A DNA stretch of 49,631 bases from Phoronis australis (lineage: Eukaryota; Phoronida; Phoronidae). Position 1 is the first letter of the stretch, and each line of letters starts with the position of its first letter. This document shows, in pieces, positions 34,901 through 46,072 of this stretch. The position numbers and the translations under genes were made by a program. The stretch is taken from contig NMRA01000363.1 of the NCBI GenBank assembly GCA_002633005.1, positions 408,918 through 458,548 on the forward strand. The letters run 5' to 3'. The notes under the pieces were generated by a model that saw only the letters and a list, made by a program, of their open reading frames with translations, did no database searches and was not told the origin of the DNA.

Positions 34901-37079
34901 GTCGAATAATTATGTGATGAGTATTTCGTCAGTAAATGAAGCTTCCCCGCTCTTGGGATTGATCGAAAAAGACACTTTATTTCAACCGTCACGACTAAAA
35001 TTACAAATGTTTTGTCTATTTCCCCTTCTTTTCACAGCAGACTAAACTTATGTGATATAAAGTATTGAATAAATCAAAATGTATGAACGTACAACATATC
35101 AAGAAAGAATTGTGGATGTTTAAACCTCAACAAACCACCAACATAAAAAGGTGTTCACTAGACAGAGCTTCCAAATAGAAAGGAGTGGGTATAAACCCAG
35201 AATTTTACATGCTTGCAATAGTTCGAATCTTAAAATTTCTCCCAAAACCCATTGGACGTCTCCATCTCTCAGCCAGATTTAGAGGTGGCAGCCATGCGAG
35301 AAAAGAAGCCACTGACCTGGGTCTTTTTAGCCAGTCATCTCATTTAAAACCTTTTTTCTGGCCATTCTCTGCTATCCTCATCTCTTTAGACACAACTGCA
35401 CGGGTACACTTGACAACAGTTCAAGTGCAAACTATTCGTCAAGAACGCTTTCACGTCGTGAGCAACCCTTGTGACCGATATTACTTTCATAGGTCTCTTT
35501 TTCCAAATATCAGACGGACTCAGAATTAGGGTACAAAATATTCAATATTCGAAATACGAATATAGAGACTTACTGCTAGACAAATATTAGTTACCGTAAA
35601 ATTTAAAGCAAACCTTTAAACTAGAATGAGCTTAAGGCTTCGTTGGGTGTTTCTGTTGTAATTAAATTTTGTTTGATGGCTTCTTGAATGTGTCTATTTT
35701 GTAAATTTTGTAGCCCAATTGATCAGTTATTTACTTTTACAGCGCTGCAGTGTTTGTATTGTTTGGGTCGTGGTGTTCCGAACAGTGACAGTGGCAAAGA
35801 TAGTTGACGTCTTTTGTGACGAAAATAGTTTATTACACGATGAAGTTGTCATCCCTCGTTATTATTTAATACTAACGGACGGAGGTAAAATCCGTGTGTT
35901 GGGTATGCAATAGTTGTTAGTTAGCTATTAATATTTGTACCCTTATTTCTGAGGTCAATGAATCTAATGAAATGTGTTTGCTAGTTGTAGCATGATAAAT
36001 TTACAGAATCTCTTTTTTCAAGATGAAGAAAGAAAACATTTTGTGGAGTGAGTGCTGGGCTGTTTGAGACCTTAAATTCTAAAGAGATATTGCCTATTGC
36101 CTTGCGCTTCCACAGACCATAGAAAAACTCAGATTAGTTGAATGGGTGAATGTTGAAATGGGGTTCGAATTGATCAGTTTATAGGGAATACAATCATGAG
36201 GTACGGACACAGTAGTGGGGGCATGTTAGGTAATTGTCCTCAAAGAAGAGACTCTTAAGCTCTGGGCACAAGTTGCCATTTGTCCTGCAAGATTGAAACA
36301 GGTTTTGTAGGGTTAGAGAGCGATAAAATTGCATGTTGTACACGGGAGAAAGTAAGGAAAGTCTTGATGCAGATACCCAGGATAGTGCACGATTCTGTCG
36401 AAAAGTAGATACCAGCATCGGTCTATTGGATCCCAAGGTCCATCCCAAAGACATACATGTAGTAGTGAACATTTGCAGTGACACTGGATTGCTACTCCAA
36501 GAGTTAATGTACATGAAACAATAATCATTGGGCAGGTAATGTTATCAGACTTCAAGAAAGACTAGAAGTACGCAAGGAACACAATTAGGTAATCACTGAT
36601 GAAGATCTCTGTCCCTTACCATAGTACAAGGACCTTGTCAGTATGTATTACATGTATCTGGAGACATCCCACGAAGAAGCCGGTTCCATTATTGTGCAGC
36701 AACACTTGAAATGTGCATGTTGTTTCGGATGACACAAATGTATTTGTGCGTTGTGTGCATTACTATGACAGGGAAGAGCTTCAAATACCACAACCATGAT
36801 GTCACCTAGTAAGCGTAGAACAGTCGTAGACAATAAGTTGACAATGGAAACACGTAGTGATTCTGTGAAGGTCTCCTCCCTGCCAATGCGCTCTAGGGGT
36901 GTTACACGGTGGTATACTACTATGAAGTTGGAAAGGGATCCGTCGAAGGCTGGGCATGACGTGTCTGCCATCGGCACTATTAATACGCATTTTTTTGGTG
37001 TTATAAAACAGGCCACTGAATGTATATGTGCCTGATATGTACGAACCTGGAGAATGCTTACAAAGAATGTGTTTTTATT
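34901..37079. other. Stretch without recognised features
   Basis: About 2.2 kb. The longest frames (35185-35529 on +, 37016-36648 on -, 36796-37035 on +) carry no motif I recognise. I leave them unannotated. Confidence 0.4.
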
Positions 37080-38430
37080 ATATATAGAGCTGAGCCTGGT
37101 ATTTCGTTGTTAAGTGGAGGAATTTCAAACCTAATACAATGACAATTTGTTGGACGGAATTAAATTTTGGGTTGTATTGTCGGAATAGCAGTTGAATATT
37201 GATTCAGGTATGTAGGAGTTTTAATGTGTCTGGTTGGATTATATTGCATGGGCTTACTAAGGAAGTTGATAGTGTAAAAATACTTAGGAAGCTGATTATT
37301 TAGGAATTTGTAGTAAAATTTTACAGTTGAGATTTTAAAGATGTCTTGAAGTAGAGGGAGGCGAAGTTCCTTATATATGGGCAGCGTGAGCATTATAACT
37401 GGAATTTGATATACATGTATTCCAAAGGATTCCTGCTGGGCTGTCTGGAGTTTCTTAGGGTTGTCAATTTATATATGAGTCCACCGAGATTGTTAACTTT
37501 GTTAGAGATGAGGTTTATGTGGGGGGCATGAGAGGTTTTTGTCAACGGTAATACCAAGGAAAGGAAAACTCTTCACATGACATATTGTTTTTGCTATTTA
37601 TATCAATGGTGGGAATAATACATTTTTCAATTTTCTTTTGAGGGTGGTGGAATATCATTAATTTACTTTTTGACTTGTTAATTGAAAGTTTGTTCTCGGA
37701 AAACCAGTCTGAAAAATATTTAAGGTTGTTGTTGATGGTGGTTGGTTGCTGTAAAGTGTGTTGGGAAGATTCAGTCAGTCTGTAAGGTGTGACGAAGCAA
37801 GTGTCGTCAGCATAAAGAAGTGTGTCCATGGGAGAAGAAAACGAAAGATCAATTATGTAAATTAAGAAGAGAAGTGGGCCAAGGAGAGAGCCTTGGGGAA
37901 CGCCGGTAGATATTGGAAACCAACTGGAAGTTGTGTCTCTCAGTGAAACATATTGGGTGCGGTTTGAGAGATAATTTTTAAACAGTGTATATTCAACTCC
38001 AGTAGTACCATAGTGATTTATCTTTTGCAAGAGTATTTGGTGGTCTATTGTGTCGAAAGCTTTAGAGAGATCGAGAAAGATGGCCTGGGGATTCATGTCA
38101 TTATCAAGATGGGAACAAATGCGGTCTTAAAGTACAAGCGAAGCAAGTTCTGTAGAGTGACATTTCCTGAAGTCATATTGATGTTTATAAAGAATATCAT
38201 TTTCATTTAGGAAAGTGGAAAGTTGTGTACGGATAATTTTTTCTATAATTTTTGACGTTGTTGGGAGAATAGAAATGAGTCCATAATTGTCCGGGTGCTC
38301 TGGGTCCAAACCATGTTGTTTAAAAACTGGGATTTCCTTAGCAATCTTTAGAGCATCTGGAAATATACCAGCATGCAAGCACATTTTTGCCGAAGTGTTA
38401 TACAGAATATGAAGTTTCAATTCCGTCAAG
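37080..38430 (-). mobile_element. CR1-like LINE, 5'-truncated and decayed
   Basis: Minus-strand non-LTR retrotransposon covering the RT domain and the C-terminal region. Similarity begins at about 38430 and fades at about 37080. The upstream endonuclease is absent, the usual 5' truncation. Assignment to the CR1/L2/Jockey side rests on the FDTIDH, GVPQGSLLGPLLF and LLYADD pattern. Confidence 0.8.
37542..38429 (-). pseudogene. LINE reverse transcriptase, broken
   Basis: Motifs in order: NYGLISILPTTSKIIEKII (38429-38127 block), AIFLDLSKAFDTIDHQ (motif A with catalytic Asp), TGVPQGSLLGPLLFLIYI (motif B), TLLYADDTCF (motif C with both Asp) and NKLSINKSKSKLM (motif D). One in-frame TAA at 38129-38127 interrupts motifs that otherwise stay in one frame to 37542. 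A one-base shift near 37555-37560 then moves to LGITVDKNLSCPPHIN. The fragment at 37393-37160 (LRLPLLQDIFKISTVKFYYK) is the C-terminal region, after an apparent deletion. The catalytic residues are intact but the copy is dead. Confidence 0.85.
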
Positions 38431-38534
38431 CCACCCAGACCACGTCTGAGACTTAAGATATGTTTTGCGCTCGGTTACGGACGCTTGCAAAATATTGCGA
38501 TTTCGCTGACGTTGATCGGGAGATCAAATCACAG

Positions 38535-41500
38535 ACTAGAAAGATTATTGCCACGGCGTGACAATAACGGACTCTGCGCGTGCGTATTACTGGATTTATT
38601 ATGGGAAGTTACTAACAGCAACCCGCTCACCAATATGAAAAGGAATTCTTTAAAATTGTAGGAGAAATTACATCTTAATTTTTGATGACCTTTACACTAA
38701 TTGACCTCTTCCGGTGCATTATGAACCCCGATGAGGGAGAACTTGTCAACTCGATTAAAAGTGTGGTCAATGCTCAAAATCACACGTTTTACTTTAAGCA
38801 CTTCAGAATAAGGGAAAAGTGCACCTAATGACTCCATGGGTGCACCAAATGACCTGAAAATTTACAATTCAAACTCAATCGCACTTAGTAAACAGACATG
38901 TAATTTTGAAGTCTCTAGCTCAAAATTTTAGTTTGCACTCAATGACCTTTGACCTATTTTTTCTGATTGGTTAGGCCTATTGCAAAGAAAAGTAGGGTAT
39001 TCAATTGGCGCGTTGACTTACACCAGTGTGTTGAAATTGAAAAGAATTCCTTGAAAAACGTAAGAGATATAACATTTTGAACGTTACATGACATTTGCAC
39101 TAATTGACCTTATCCGGTGCATTATAAGCGTCTTTAGGAGAATCATTGCAAAACCCATGAAACATATGTTTCATGCTGAGAATCACAGTTGTCTAACGGT
39201 TGACACATCAGAATACTTGCTGATTGAAAAGGTCAAATTTTCAGAAGAAAAATGCACCTAATGACTTCATGTTTGCACTAAATGACCTGAAACTTTGGAT
39301 TCCGAATTGAACTACCTGTGCCAATCAGAAATGTGAATTTGAAGTGTCTAGCTCAACATTTTAGTTTGCACCTAATAACCTTTGACCTACTTAACCTGAT
39401 TGGTTGACCCGATAACTTAGAAAAGTAAATTTTTGAATTGTCATGTTGACTTATACCTGTGCACCGAACTTGAAAAAGATAGCTTTAAAACTGAAGGAGG
39501 AGTAGCACTTTGAATATTATATGACCTTTGCACAAAACGACCCCTTCCGGTGCATTATGGAATATGATTATATAACGAATCAAAATTTACGTACTGTCAA
39601 AAGTCATATGCTGAATTTAAAGAACGTACTTGCACCCAATTTGGAGTTATTAAGCCTCAAAGTTGGTCGTAAGAAGAATAAGAAGAATAAGAACTAGAAA
39701 AATTATTGTCACGGCGTGACAATAACGGACTCTGCGCGTGCGTATTACTGGAATTATTATGGGAAGTTACTGACAGCAACCCGTTTACCAATATGAAAGT
39801 GGAATTCTTTAAAATTGTAGGAGAAATTACATATTAATTTTTTGATGACCTTTCCACTAATTGACCTCTTCGGGTGCATTATGACCCCCGATGAGGGAGT
39901 AATTGTTAACTCGATCAAAAGTGTGGTTAATGCTAAAAATCAGATGCTGTACTTTAAGCACTTCAGAATACAAGATGAATGAAGTGGTCAAACTTTCAGA
40001 AAAAAAATGCACCTAATGACCACATAGGTGCACCGAATGACCTGAAAAATTAGAATTCGTACTCAATCGCACTTAGTAAACAGATACGTAATTTTGAAGT
40101 CTCTGGCTTAAAATTTTAGTGTGCACTCAATGACCTTTGACCTATTTTTTCTGATTGGTTAGGCCTATTGCTAAGCAAGGTAGGGTATTTAATTGGAATG
40201 TTGACTTACACCAGTGTGCTGAAATTGAAAAGAATTCCTTGAAAAACGTAAGCGATATAACATTTTAAACGTTACATGACCTTTGCACTAATTGACCTTA
40301 TCCGGTGCATTTTAAGCGTCTTTAGGAGAATTATTGCAAAACCCATGAAATATGTGTTTAACGCTGAGAATCAAAGTTGTCTAACGGTTGACACATCAGA
40401 ATACTTGCTGATTGAAAAGGTCAAATTTTCAGAAGAAAAATGCACCTAATGACCTCATGTTTGCACTAAATGACCTGAAATTTAGGGTTCCGATTTGATT
40501 TACCAGTGGCAATCAGACATGTCAACTTGAAGTGTCTAGCTCAAAATTTTAGTTTACACCTAATGACCTTTGACCTATTTCACCTGATTGGATGACCCGA
40601 TTACTTAGAAAAGTATTTTTTTAAAATGTCATGTTGACTTATACCAGTGCACCGAATTTGAAAAAGATAACTTTAAAACTGAAGGAGGAGTAGCATTTTG
40701 AGCATTACATGACCTTTGCACCAAATAACCTCTTACGGTGCGTTATGGAATATGATTATATAACGAATCAAAATGTATGTACTGTCAAAAGTGATATGCT
40801 GAATTTAAAAACCGTACCTTCACCCAATTTGGAGTTATTAAGCCTCAAAGTTGGTCGGAAGAAGAGTAAGAAGAACTAGAAAGATTATTATCACGGCGTG
40901 ACAATAACGGACTCTGCGCGTGCGTATTACTGGAATTATTATGGCAAGTTACTGACAGCAACCCGTTTACCAATATGAAAAGGAATTCTTTAAAATTGTA
41001 AGAGAAATTACATATTAATTTTTTGATGACCTTTCCACTAATTGACCTCTTCCGGTGCATTATGAGCCCTGATGAGGGAGTAATTGTTAACTCGATTAAA
41101 AGTGTGGTTAATGCTAATAATCACAGATGTTTTACTTTAAGCACTTCAGAATACAAGATGAATGAAGTGGTCAAACTTTCAGAAAAAATGCACCTAATGA
41201 CCCTATGGGTGCACCAAATGACCTGAAAATTTAGAATTCAAACTCAATCGCACTTAGTAAACAGATACGTAATACTGAAGTCTGTAGCTCAAAATTTTAG
41301 TTTGCACTCAATGACCTTTGACCTATTTTTTCTGATTGGTTAGGCCTATTGCAAAGTAAAGTAGGGTATTCAATTGGCATGTTGACTTACACCAGTGTGC
41401 TGAAATTGAAAAGAATTCCTTGAAAAACGTAAGACGTATAACATTTTGAACGTTACATGACCTTTGCACTAATTGACCTTATACGGTGCATTTTAAGCAT

Positions 41501-42060
41501 CTTTAGGAGAATTATTGCGAAGCCCATGGAAAATGTGTTTAACGCTGAGAATCACAGTTGTCTAACGGTTGACACATCAGAATACTTGCTGATTGAAAAG
41601 GTTAAATTTTCAGAAGAAAAATGCACCTAATGACCCCATGTTTGCACTAAATGACCTGAAAATTCCGATTTGATTTACCTGTGGCAATCAGACCTGTCAA
41701 TTTGAAGTGTCTAGCTCAAAATTTTAGTTTGCGCCTAATGACCTTTGACCTATTTCACCTGATTGGATGACCTGATTACTGAGAAAAGTAATTTTTTAAA
41801 TTGTCATGTTGACTTATACCTTTGCGCCGAATTTGAAAAAGATAGCTTTTAAACTGAAGGAGGAGTAGCATTTTGAAAATTACATGACCTTTGCACCAAA
41901 TGACCTCTTCCGGTGCGTTATGGAAAATGAATATATAACGAATCAAATTCTATGTACTGTCAAAACAAGTATGCTGAATTTAAAAACCGTACCATCACCC
42001 AATTTGGAGCTATTAAGCCTCAAAGTTGGTCGGAAGAAGAATAAGAAGAATAAGAATAAG
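38535..42060 (+). repeat. Higher-order tandem repeat: 3 x ~1.17 kb units, each of 3 subunits
   Basis: Units begin at ACTAGAAA(A/G)ATTATTG/A at 38535, 39693 and 40875 (1158, 1182 and about 1180 bp). Within each unit a related module (TGACCTTTGCACTAATTGAC, CTCTTCCGGTGCATTATG) occurs three times, at 38686, 39089, 39522; 39846, 40277, 40710; and 41027, 41458, 41885. Spacings follow a 403-431, about 430, about 320 rhythm. Corresponding subunits in different units resemble each other more than neighbours in the same unit, the definition of a higher-order repeat. Each unit starts with CACGGCGTGACAATAACGG and CTCTGCGCGTGCGTATTACT and ends with GAAGAATAAGAA-type runs. All open frames inside are by-products. 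Confidence 0.9.
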
Positions 42061-42176
42061 AATAAAATTGAAGAAAACCCAGGAACAACAGTACTCTGCG
42101 CTTACACGCGCAGAGTAATAAAATTGAAGAAAACCCAGGAACAACAGTACTCTGCGCTTGTACGCGCAGAGTAATT
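42061..42176 (+). repeat. Two-copy 56-bp tandem repeat with perfect hairpins
   Basis: AATAAAATTGAAGAAAACCC starts at 42061 and again at 42117. Each copy holds TACTCTGCGC, a 6-base loop and GCGCAGAGTA (42092-42117 and 42148-42173), a perfect 10-bp stem. The CTCTGCGCG core also appears once near the start of each satellite unit to the left. It forms the junction between the satellite and the gypsy element. Confidence 0.88.
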
Positions 42177-42414
42177 ATACAAAATAATACGATGAAGAAA
42201 GTGAGCCATAAAGGACTCACCGAACCATCGATTAGCGTTGCGGATTTATTAACGTATGGACGCACGCAAGAAGCGGCAAACCAACAGTGTGTGGTGATGG
42301 CCCCACAAACTGTAAGTACTGTTGCTACAAACCAAGTGCGTAGAAAACAGCCAGTTCCTCATACACAGCCGCACCGGCATAATCACAAACGTGAGGGAAT
42401 TTCCGTGTAAAAGC

Positions 42415-42535
42415 GCTAAAATGTGGTGGTTGTGGGGACATTGAACGGATCGCCGAAAGTGCCCAGCAAGGGGAGAGAAATGCCATTGTTGCGGTATTCC
42501 TGAATCATTTTCAGTCCCAATGTCGCTCAAAACCG
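42415..42535 (+). pseudogene. Gypsy gag nucleocapsid knuckles, scrambled frames
   Basis: Remnants of two Cys-His knuckles in three frames: KCGGCG at the left, then KCPARGEKCHCCG, then HFQSQC. The last pieces fit C-x2-C-x4-H-x4-C once frameshifts are allowed. The preceding short frame (42192-42410) has a basic stretch (HTQPHRHNHKRE) that may be the end of gag. Confidence 0.6.
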
Positions 42536-42665
42536 ACCGTAAGACCTCAACGATTTAGGGCCAATTCCACGAATTGGCTCAGCAGTCATCAATCAGATCG
42601 CTCGATTGTTTACAGCAATATGTATCGCATAGACAGCAAGTCCCCACAGTGCTGATCCCCCACAC

Positions 42666-42989
42666 ATGGTAGACATTACTATCAATGGCCAGATTGTTTC
42701 TATGGCATTAGACACTGGCGCCAAGTTTAGTATGATCAATGAAGATGTGTGTTCAAACATTTGCGCAAACAATGAGCCCCTTGTACACTCACACGTCATA
42801 CTTGTCGGCTATGGGGGTGCGGAATTCCGGTCACGTGAGGCCGAGGTCAACGTAACTCAAGATAATCAGGAGTATCGATTCCCCCTACTGGTCACAAGTC
42901 TATTAGGGCGTAATTGGCTTAATCGTTTGCGGCTGGACTGGAAACGAATGTACACGGCCACGAACAACGTGGAGGGCAGGTGTCTTTGA
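42666..42989 (+). pseudogene. Gypsy aspartic protease
   Basis: Open frame of 107 codons with the retropepsin signature: ALDTGAKFSMI (catalytic DTG), a flap-like region around ILVGYGGAEF and LLVTSLLGRNWL near the C-terminus, the pattern of gypsy proteases where a hydrophobic strand precedes G-R-N/D. The reading frame is open through the domain. It is one segment of an otherwise broken pol, and the frame ends before RT. Confidence 0.82.
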
Positions 42990-43035
42990 ATGTCAATCCG
43001 GAGACCCCACCCGTCTACATGAAGGCACGCTTTAC

Positions 43036-43352
43036 GTGAAAAAAGTCGAATCGGAGTTCAACCGATTAATAAATGATGGAGTGTTGAAGCCAGTGATCTC
43101 GCCACAGTGGGCTTCACCTGTGGTTCCCGTGTTGAAAAACTCAGCCGATGTTCGCATTTGTGGTGATTATCGTTCCGCGTTGAACAAAGCTGGATTGGTT
43201 GATAAGCACCCTATTCCACGATTAGACGATTTATTTAACAAACTTGCCGGTGGTCAGATATAAACTAAGCTGGACTTAAGCCACGCACATATCAACAGTT
43301 AGAGTTAGCTGAACCTTCGCAAAAGTTAAGTACCCTCAAGTGCAAGATATTG
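43036..43352 (+). pseudogene. Gypsy reverse transcriptase, N-terminal part
   Basis: Reads ESEFNRLINDGVLKPVISPQ, then WASPVVPVLKNSADVRICGDYR and HPIPRLDDLFNKLAGGQI (RT motifs up to fingers). A stop follows at 43261-43263, then TKLDLSHAHI with the first catalytic Asp. A frameshift near 43300 continues as QQLELAEPSQKLSTL. The domain is cut at 43352 by the inserted MITE. The segment usually found before the catalytic YLDD (about 40 residues) is missing or unrecognisable. Confidence 0.85.
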
Positions 43353-43640
43353 CAGTGGCGGACTTAGGGCGGGGAGGGGCAAAGGGGCCATGCCCCCACT
43401 AAAATTCTACCAGATACCATTTGGCATTTCGGGTGCGTATTGCTGAGTAGCACATGCGCGCAACCAGGGGCCCTGAACAAACCGAGTTTACCGTTTCCTT
43501 TTTTTAGTCAAAGAGTCGGCAACCTGAAAATTCGAGACCCCTGCATCCCTACATTTTAGGATGGGCGCTCGCATCTGCCGAAATTCTGGTTATTCCTGTG
43601 CCCGGGTCCCCCCTAACTCAAAATTGTGGATCCGCCTCTA
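43353..43640 (+). mobile_element. hAT-like MITE inserted in gypsy RT
   Basis: Starts CAGTGGCGGACTTAGGGCGG, passes GGGGCAAAGGGGCCATGCCC and ends AATTGTGGATCCGCCTCTA. The ends pair as CAGTGGCGGA and TCCGCCTCTA (8 of 10). CAGNGGCGGA ends and G-rich interiors are typical of short hAT MITEs. No 8-bp target duplication is evident, probably because of later change or a deletion of RT sequence at the site. Confidence 0.65.
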
Positions 43641-43642
43641 TG

Positions 43643-44482
43643 TACACCGTGTATTTAGACGACATTTTGTTGGCTGGTCGTAACACAGCTGAGCATAAAT
43701 CCAACAGGTTTTGGAAGTCTAAGTGACAACGGGTTTCGTTTCAAGAGAGAAAAATGCGTGTTCAATCAAACGTCAATCACTTATTTGGGACACCGTCTGG
43801 ACGGGGCAGGCATACGAGCCACGAAAGAAAAAGCCACTGCGACTGTGCAGGCACCTGCCCCGCGCAACGTATCGGAGTTACGCTCGTACGTTGGGTGGCT
43901 TAATTACTACCACAAGTTTCTGGACAATTCCAGTTCTGTTTTGGCACCACTCTACAATTTGTTAGGCAACGGTGTCAAATGGCGCTGGGGCAAACGCGAA
44001 GCCCACGCGTTTCAACATTCAAAACGTTTGTTGACATCCACGAATTTGCTTGTACATTATCAGCCGGAATATCCGTTGTTGCTGAGCTGCGATGCTTGAC
44101 TCTCCTATGTTGGCGCTGTATTATCACACGTATTGGAAGACAATTCTGAAAGGCCGATAGCTTTTGCTTCTCGGACTTTAGCACCAGCTGAGAAAAGATA
44201 CACACAGGATGATCACAAAGCATTGGCTATCATCTTTGGAGTGAAACACGTTCCAGTTATTTGTATGGACGTAATTTCACAAAATTAACGGACCATTTGC
44301 CCCTGTTAGGGAATGCACGTGAGGACACCACCATACCTGCTATGTGAAGCTCAGGTATAAACCATGGGCCCTAACGTTGTTGGGCTATAACTACGTGTTA
44401 CGACAAAACTCTTGACAGTCTGACGGCAACGCCGACGCATTTAGTAGACTGCCGCTGGAGTGTAAACCGTTCCAGGTGTTCG
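43643..44482 (+). pseudogene. Gypsy RT C-terminus and RNase H
   Basis: Immediately after the MITE comes VYLDDILLAG with the catalytic YLDD. After a frameshift come SITYLGHRLDGAGI, LRSYVGWLNYYHKFLD and LAPLYNLLG (connection region, open 43758-44099). RNase H then reads LLLSCDA (first Asp), a TGA at 44097-44099, YVGAVLSHVLEDN, PIAFASRTLAPAEKRYTQDD, then ALAIIFGVKH. The acidic position usually Glu before A-L is Asp here. After another shift near 44255: FTKLTDHLPLLG (third Asp), WALTLLGYNYVL and DAFSRLPL. Heavily broken but unmistakable. Confidence 0.85.
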
Positions 44483-44738
44483 TGCCTGAGGAAGTGGTTT
44501 TGTTCTAAACTCAGATGGATTTTACACCTGTCACTGTAGCCAAGATACAGCGCTGGACTCAACAAAATCCGATTTCGTCGGTTGTGTACCTTTGTGTCTT
44601 GCAAGGTTTTCCTGACACTGCGAATGATTTGATAGCCCAATATTTTCCTGCCCACATGAGCTAACGGTTCAGGACGGATATTCGTTATGGGGAGAGCGTG
44701 TTAGCATTCCTTCTCAGGGGCGTACCGCCGCACTAGAT

Positions 44739-45555
44739 GAACTACACTGTTCACACCCTGGTATCGTCTGAATGAAGAACTTGGTACGTTCTTATATTTG
44801 GTGGCCGTCTATCGATGTGGGCATCGAGCAATGTGTTCGGCAATGCCAGGCGTGTAAGTTAATAAATGCGCAGTCAACGCAACACGTCTAAGGTCACCCT
44901 TGGGAGTGGTCTGGAGTACCATGGTACCGAATCCATATCGACTATGCGGGGCCGATGAAGAACGAGAAATACAATCTTGGAATTGTGGACGCTCACAGTA
45001 AATTTATCGACGCAAACCTCACCGACAGTACTTCAACCGAGCCAACAGTCAGGAAATTACGTCAATACTTTACCACGCATGGCTGCCCGTAGTGATTGTG
45101 TCTGACAACGATTCTGGATTCGCCAGTGCTGATTTGGCCATGTTCTGTCGGAACAAAGGTATTAAACATACTTTTAGTGCACCGTACCACCCTGCGAGTA
45201 ATGGTGTGACCGAGGTTGCGGTTAAAATCGTCATGACCGGAATGGCCAGGTAGGATGCGAGATGCAAAGCCGCCGTTACACATTCTTAACGCGTCATCGC
45301 ATTACACCACGCTTTTCGACAGGTAGACCACCCGCAGAATTATTAATTTCGAGGAGGCCGCGTTCACGTTTGGACTTAGACGTGCCGGACTTCAAGCAAC
45401 GTGGTCTACAGAAACAGGCATATGCTGAACGCGCAAACAATACACGTGACTTTTGTGCCGGAAACACGGTACTAGTGAGAAACTTTAGCAGGTTCACCCA
45501 CCTGGGTTCCTGGTGTGATCATAGAAAAACGAGGACATGTGTCGTTTTTGGGTGA
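44739..45555 (+). pseudogene. Gypsy integrase
   Basis: Zinc-binding N-terminus: ELHCSHPGIV, then VRSYIWWPSID and CVRQCQAC (HHCC). Catalytic core: WYRIHIDYAGPM (first Asp), GIVDAHSKFIDANL, then after a TAG near 45091 VIVSDNDSGFA (second Asp), FSAPYHPASNGVTEVAV (catalytic Glu). The frame ends at 45252-45254 and resumes in another frame at 45262 with FLTRHRITPRFSTGRPPAEL and KQRGLQKQAYAERANNTRDF, the C-terminal region. Stops after the HPGIV motif and before GHPWEW also break it. All D, D and E residues remain visible. Confidence 0.85.
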
Positions 45556-45874
45556 GTTAGCCTGTAAATGGATTTGGAGGCGTCAGGTAGACCACATAGT
45601 ACGACGTGCACCGGAAGACAACCCACTTTCAAGGACATTTGACCCAATGCCAAGTAACTTGCCACCGCCACAAGCATTCGTAACGCCAACTCGGTCCACG
45701 GAACAACCTTCTGCGCCTTTGGTCGATCTTGCACATCCCTCTGCGAATTCGAACACTACCAACGTACGATTACCCGTAGAAAAAACACCAACTGATGCGT
45801 CTGTAGTTGTGACGCGTTCCGGAAGGAAATCAATCCAACCAGACAGACTGAAATTTAATTACTGCTTATTATGA
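45515..45874 (+). pseudogene. Gypsy integrase tail / pol C-terminus
   Basis: A 119-codon frame overlapping the previous one. It starts with a GRIP-like strand region (CKWIWRRQVDHIVRRAP) and continues as a Pro/Ser/Thr-rich low-complexity tail (SNLPPPQAFVTPTRSTEQPS), ending RSGRKSIQPDRL before the stop. That 'R-S-G-R' basic end resembles other gypsy integrase C-termini. No envelope gene follows. Confidence 0.7.
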
Positions 45875-46059
45875 CTAGTTTCAGTGATGAGTAGGATTAT
45901 CTTGCAGCACACAGCAGTGTGATACATCGTTTAGTTATGACTGGACACTTAGTATCGTTTTTCAAACAAGACTGTTGACAGTGTGTTACATACATATATG
46001 TGTTTTGTTTGAAGTGTGCCTCCTTGTTTATTTACGTTTGCAGTAGGGCCTAGTTAGCT

Positions 46060-46072
46060 AAGGGTAGAAGAA
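46060..46072 (+). promoter_or_regulatory. Polypurine tract (plus-strand primer) of gypsy element
   Basis: AAGGGTAGAAGAA directly before the LTR start TGTTGTG. Its position immediately 5' of the 3' LTR is where the plus-strand primer is made in LTR retrotransposons. Confidence 0.6.

Noticed and set aside
33905-34992. Minus-strand frames of 60-93 codons in the 33-35 kb block
   Set aside because: They are repetitive by-products of the ~440-bp units and the 11-bp minisatellite.
36648-37016. 122-codon minus frame with an overlapping 79-codon plus frame
   Set aside because: No family signature, no splice context and mutually overlapping frames; not supportable as a gene.
38535-42060. CRISPR-like or protein-coding interpretation of the repeat array
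   Set aside because: Units are >1 kb with nested 320-430 bp subunits and no spacer pattern; frames are not conserved between units.
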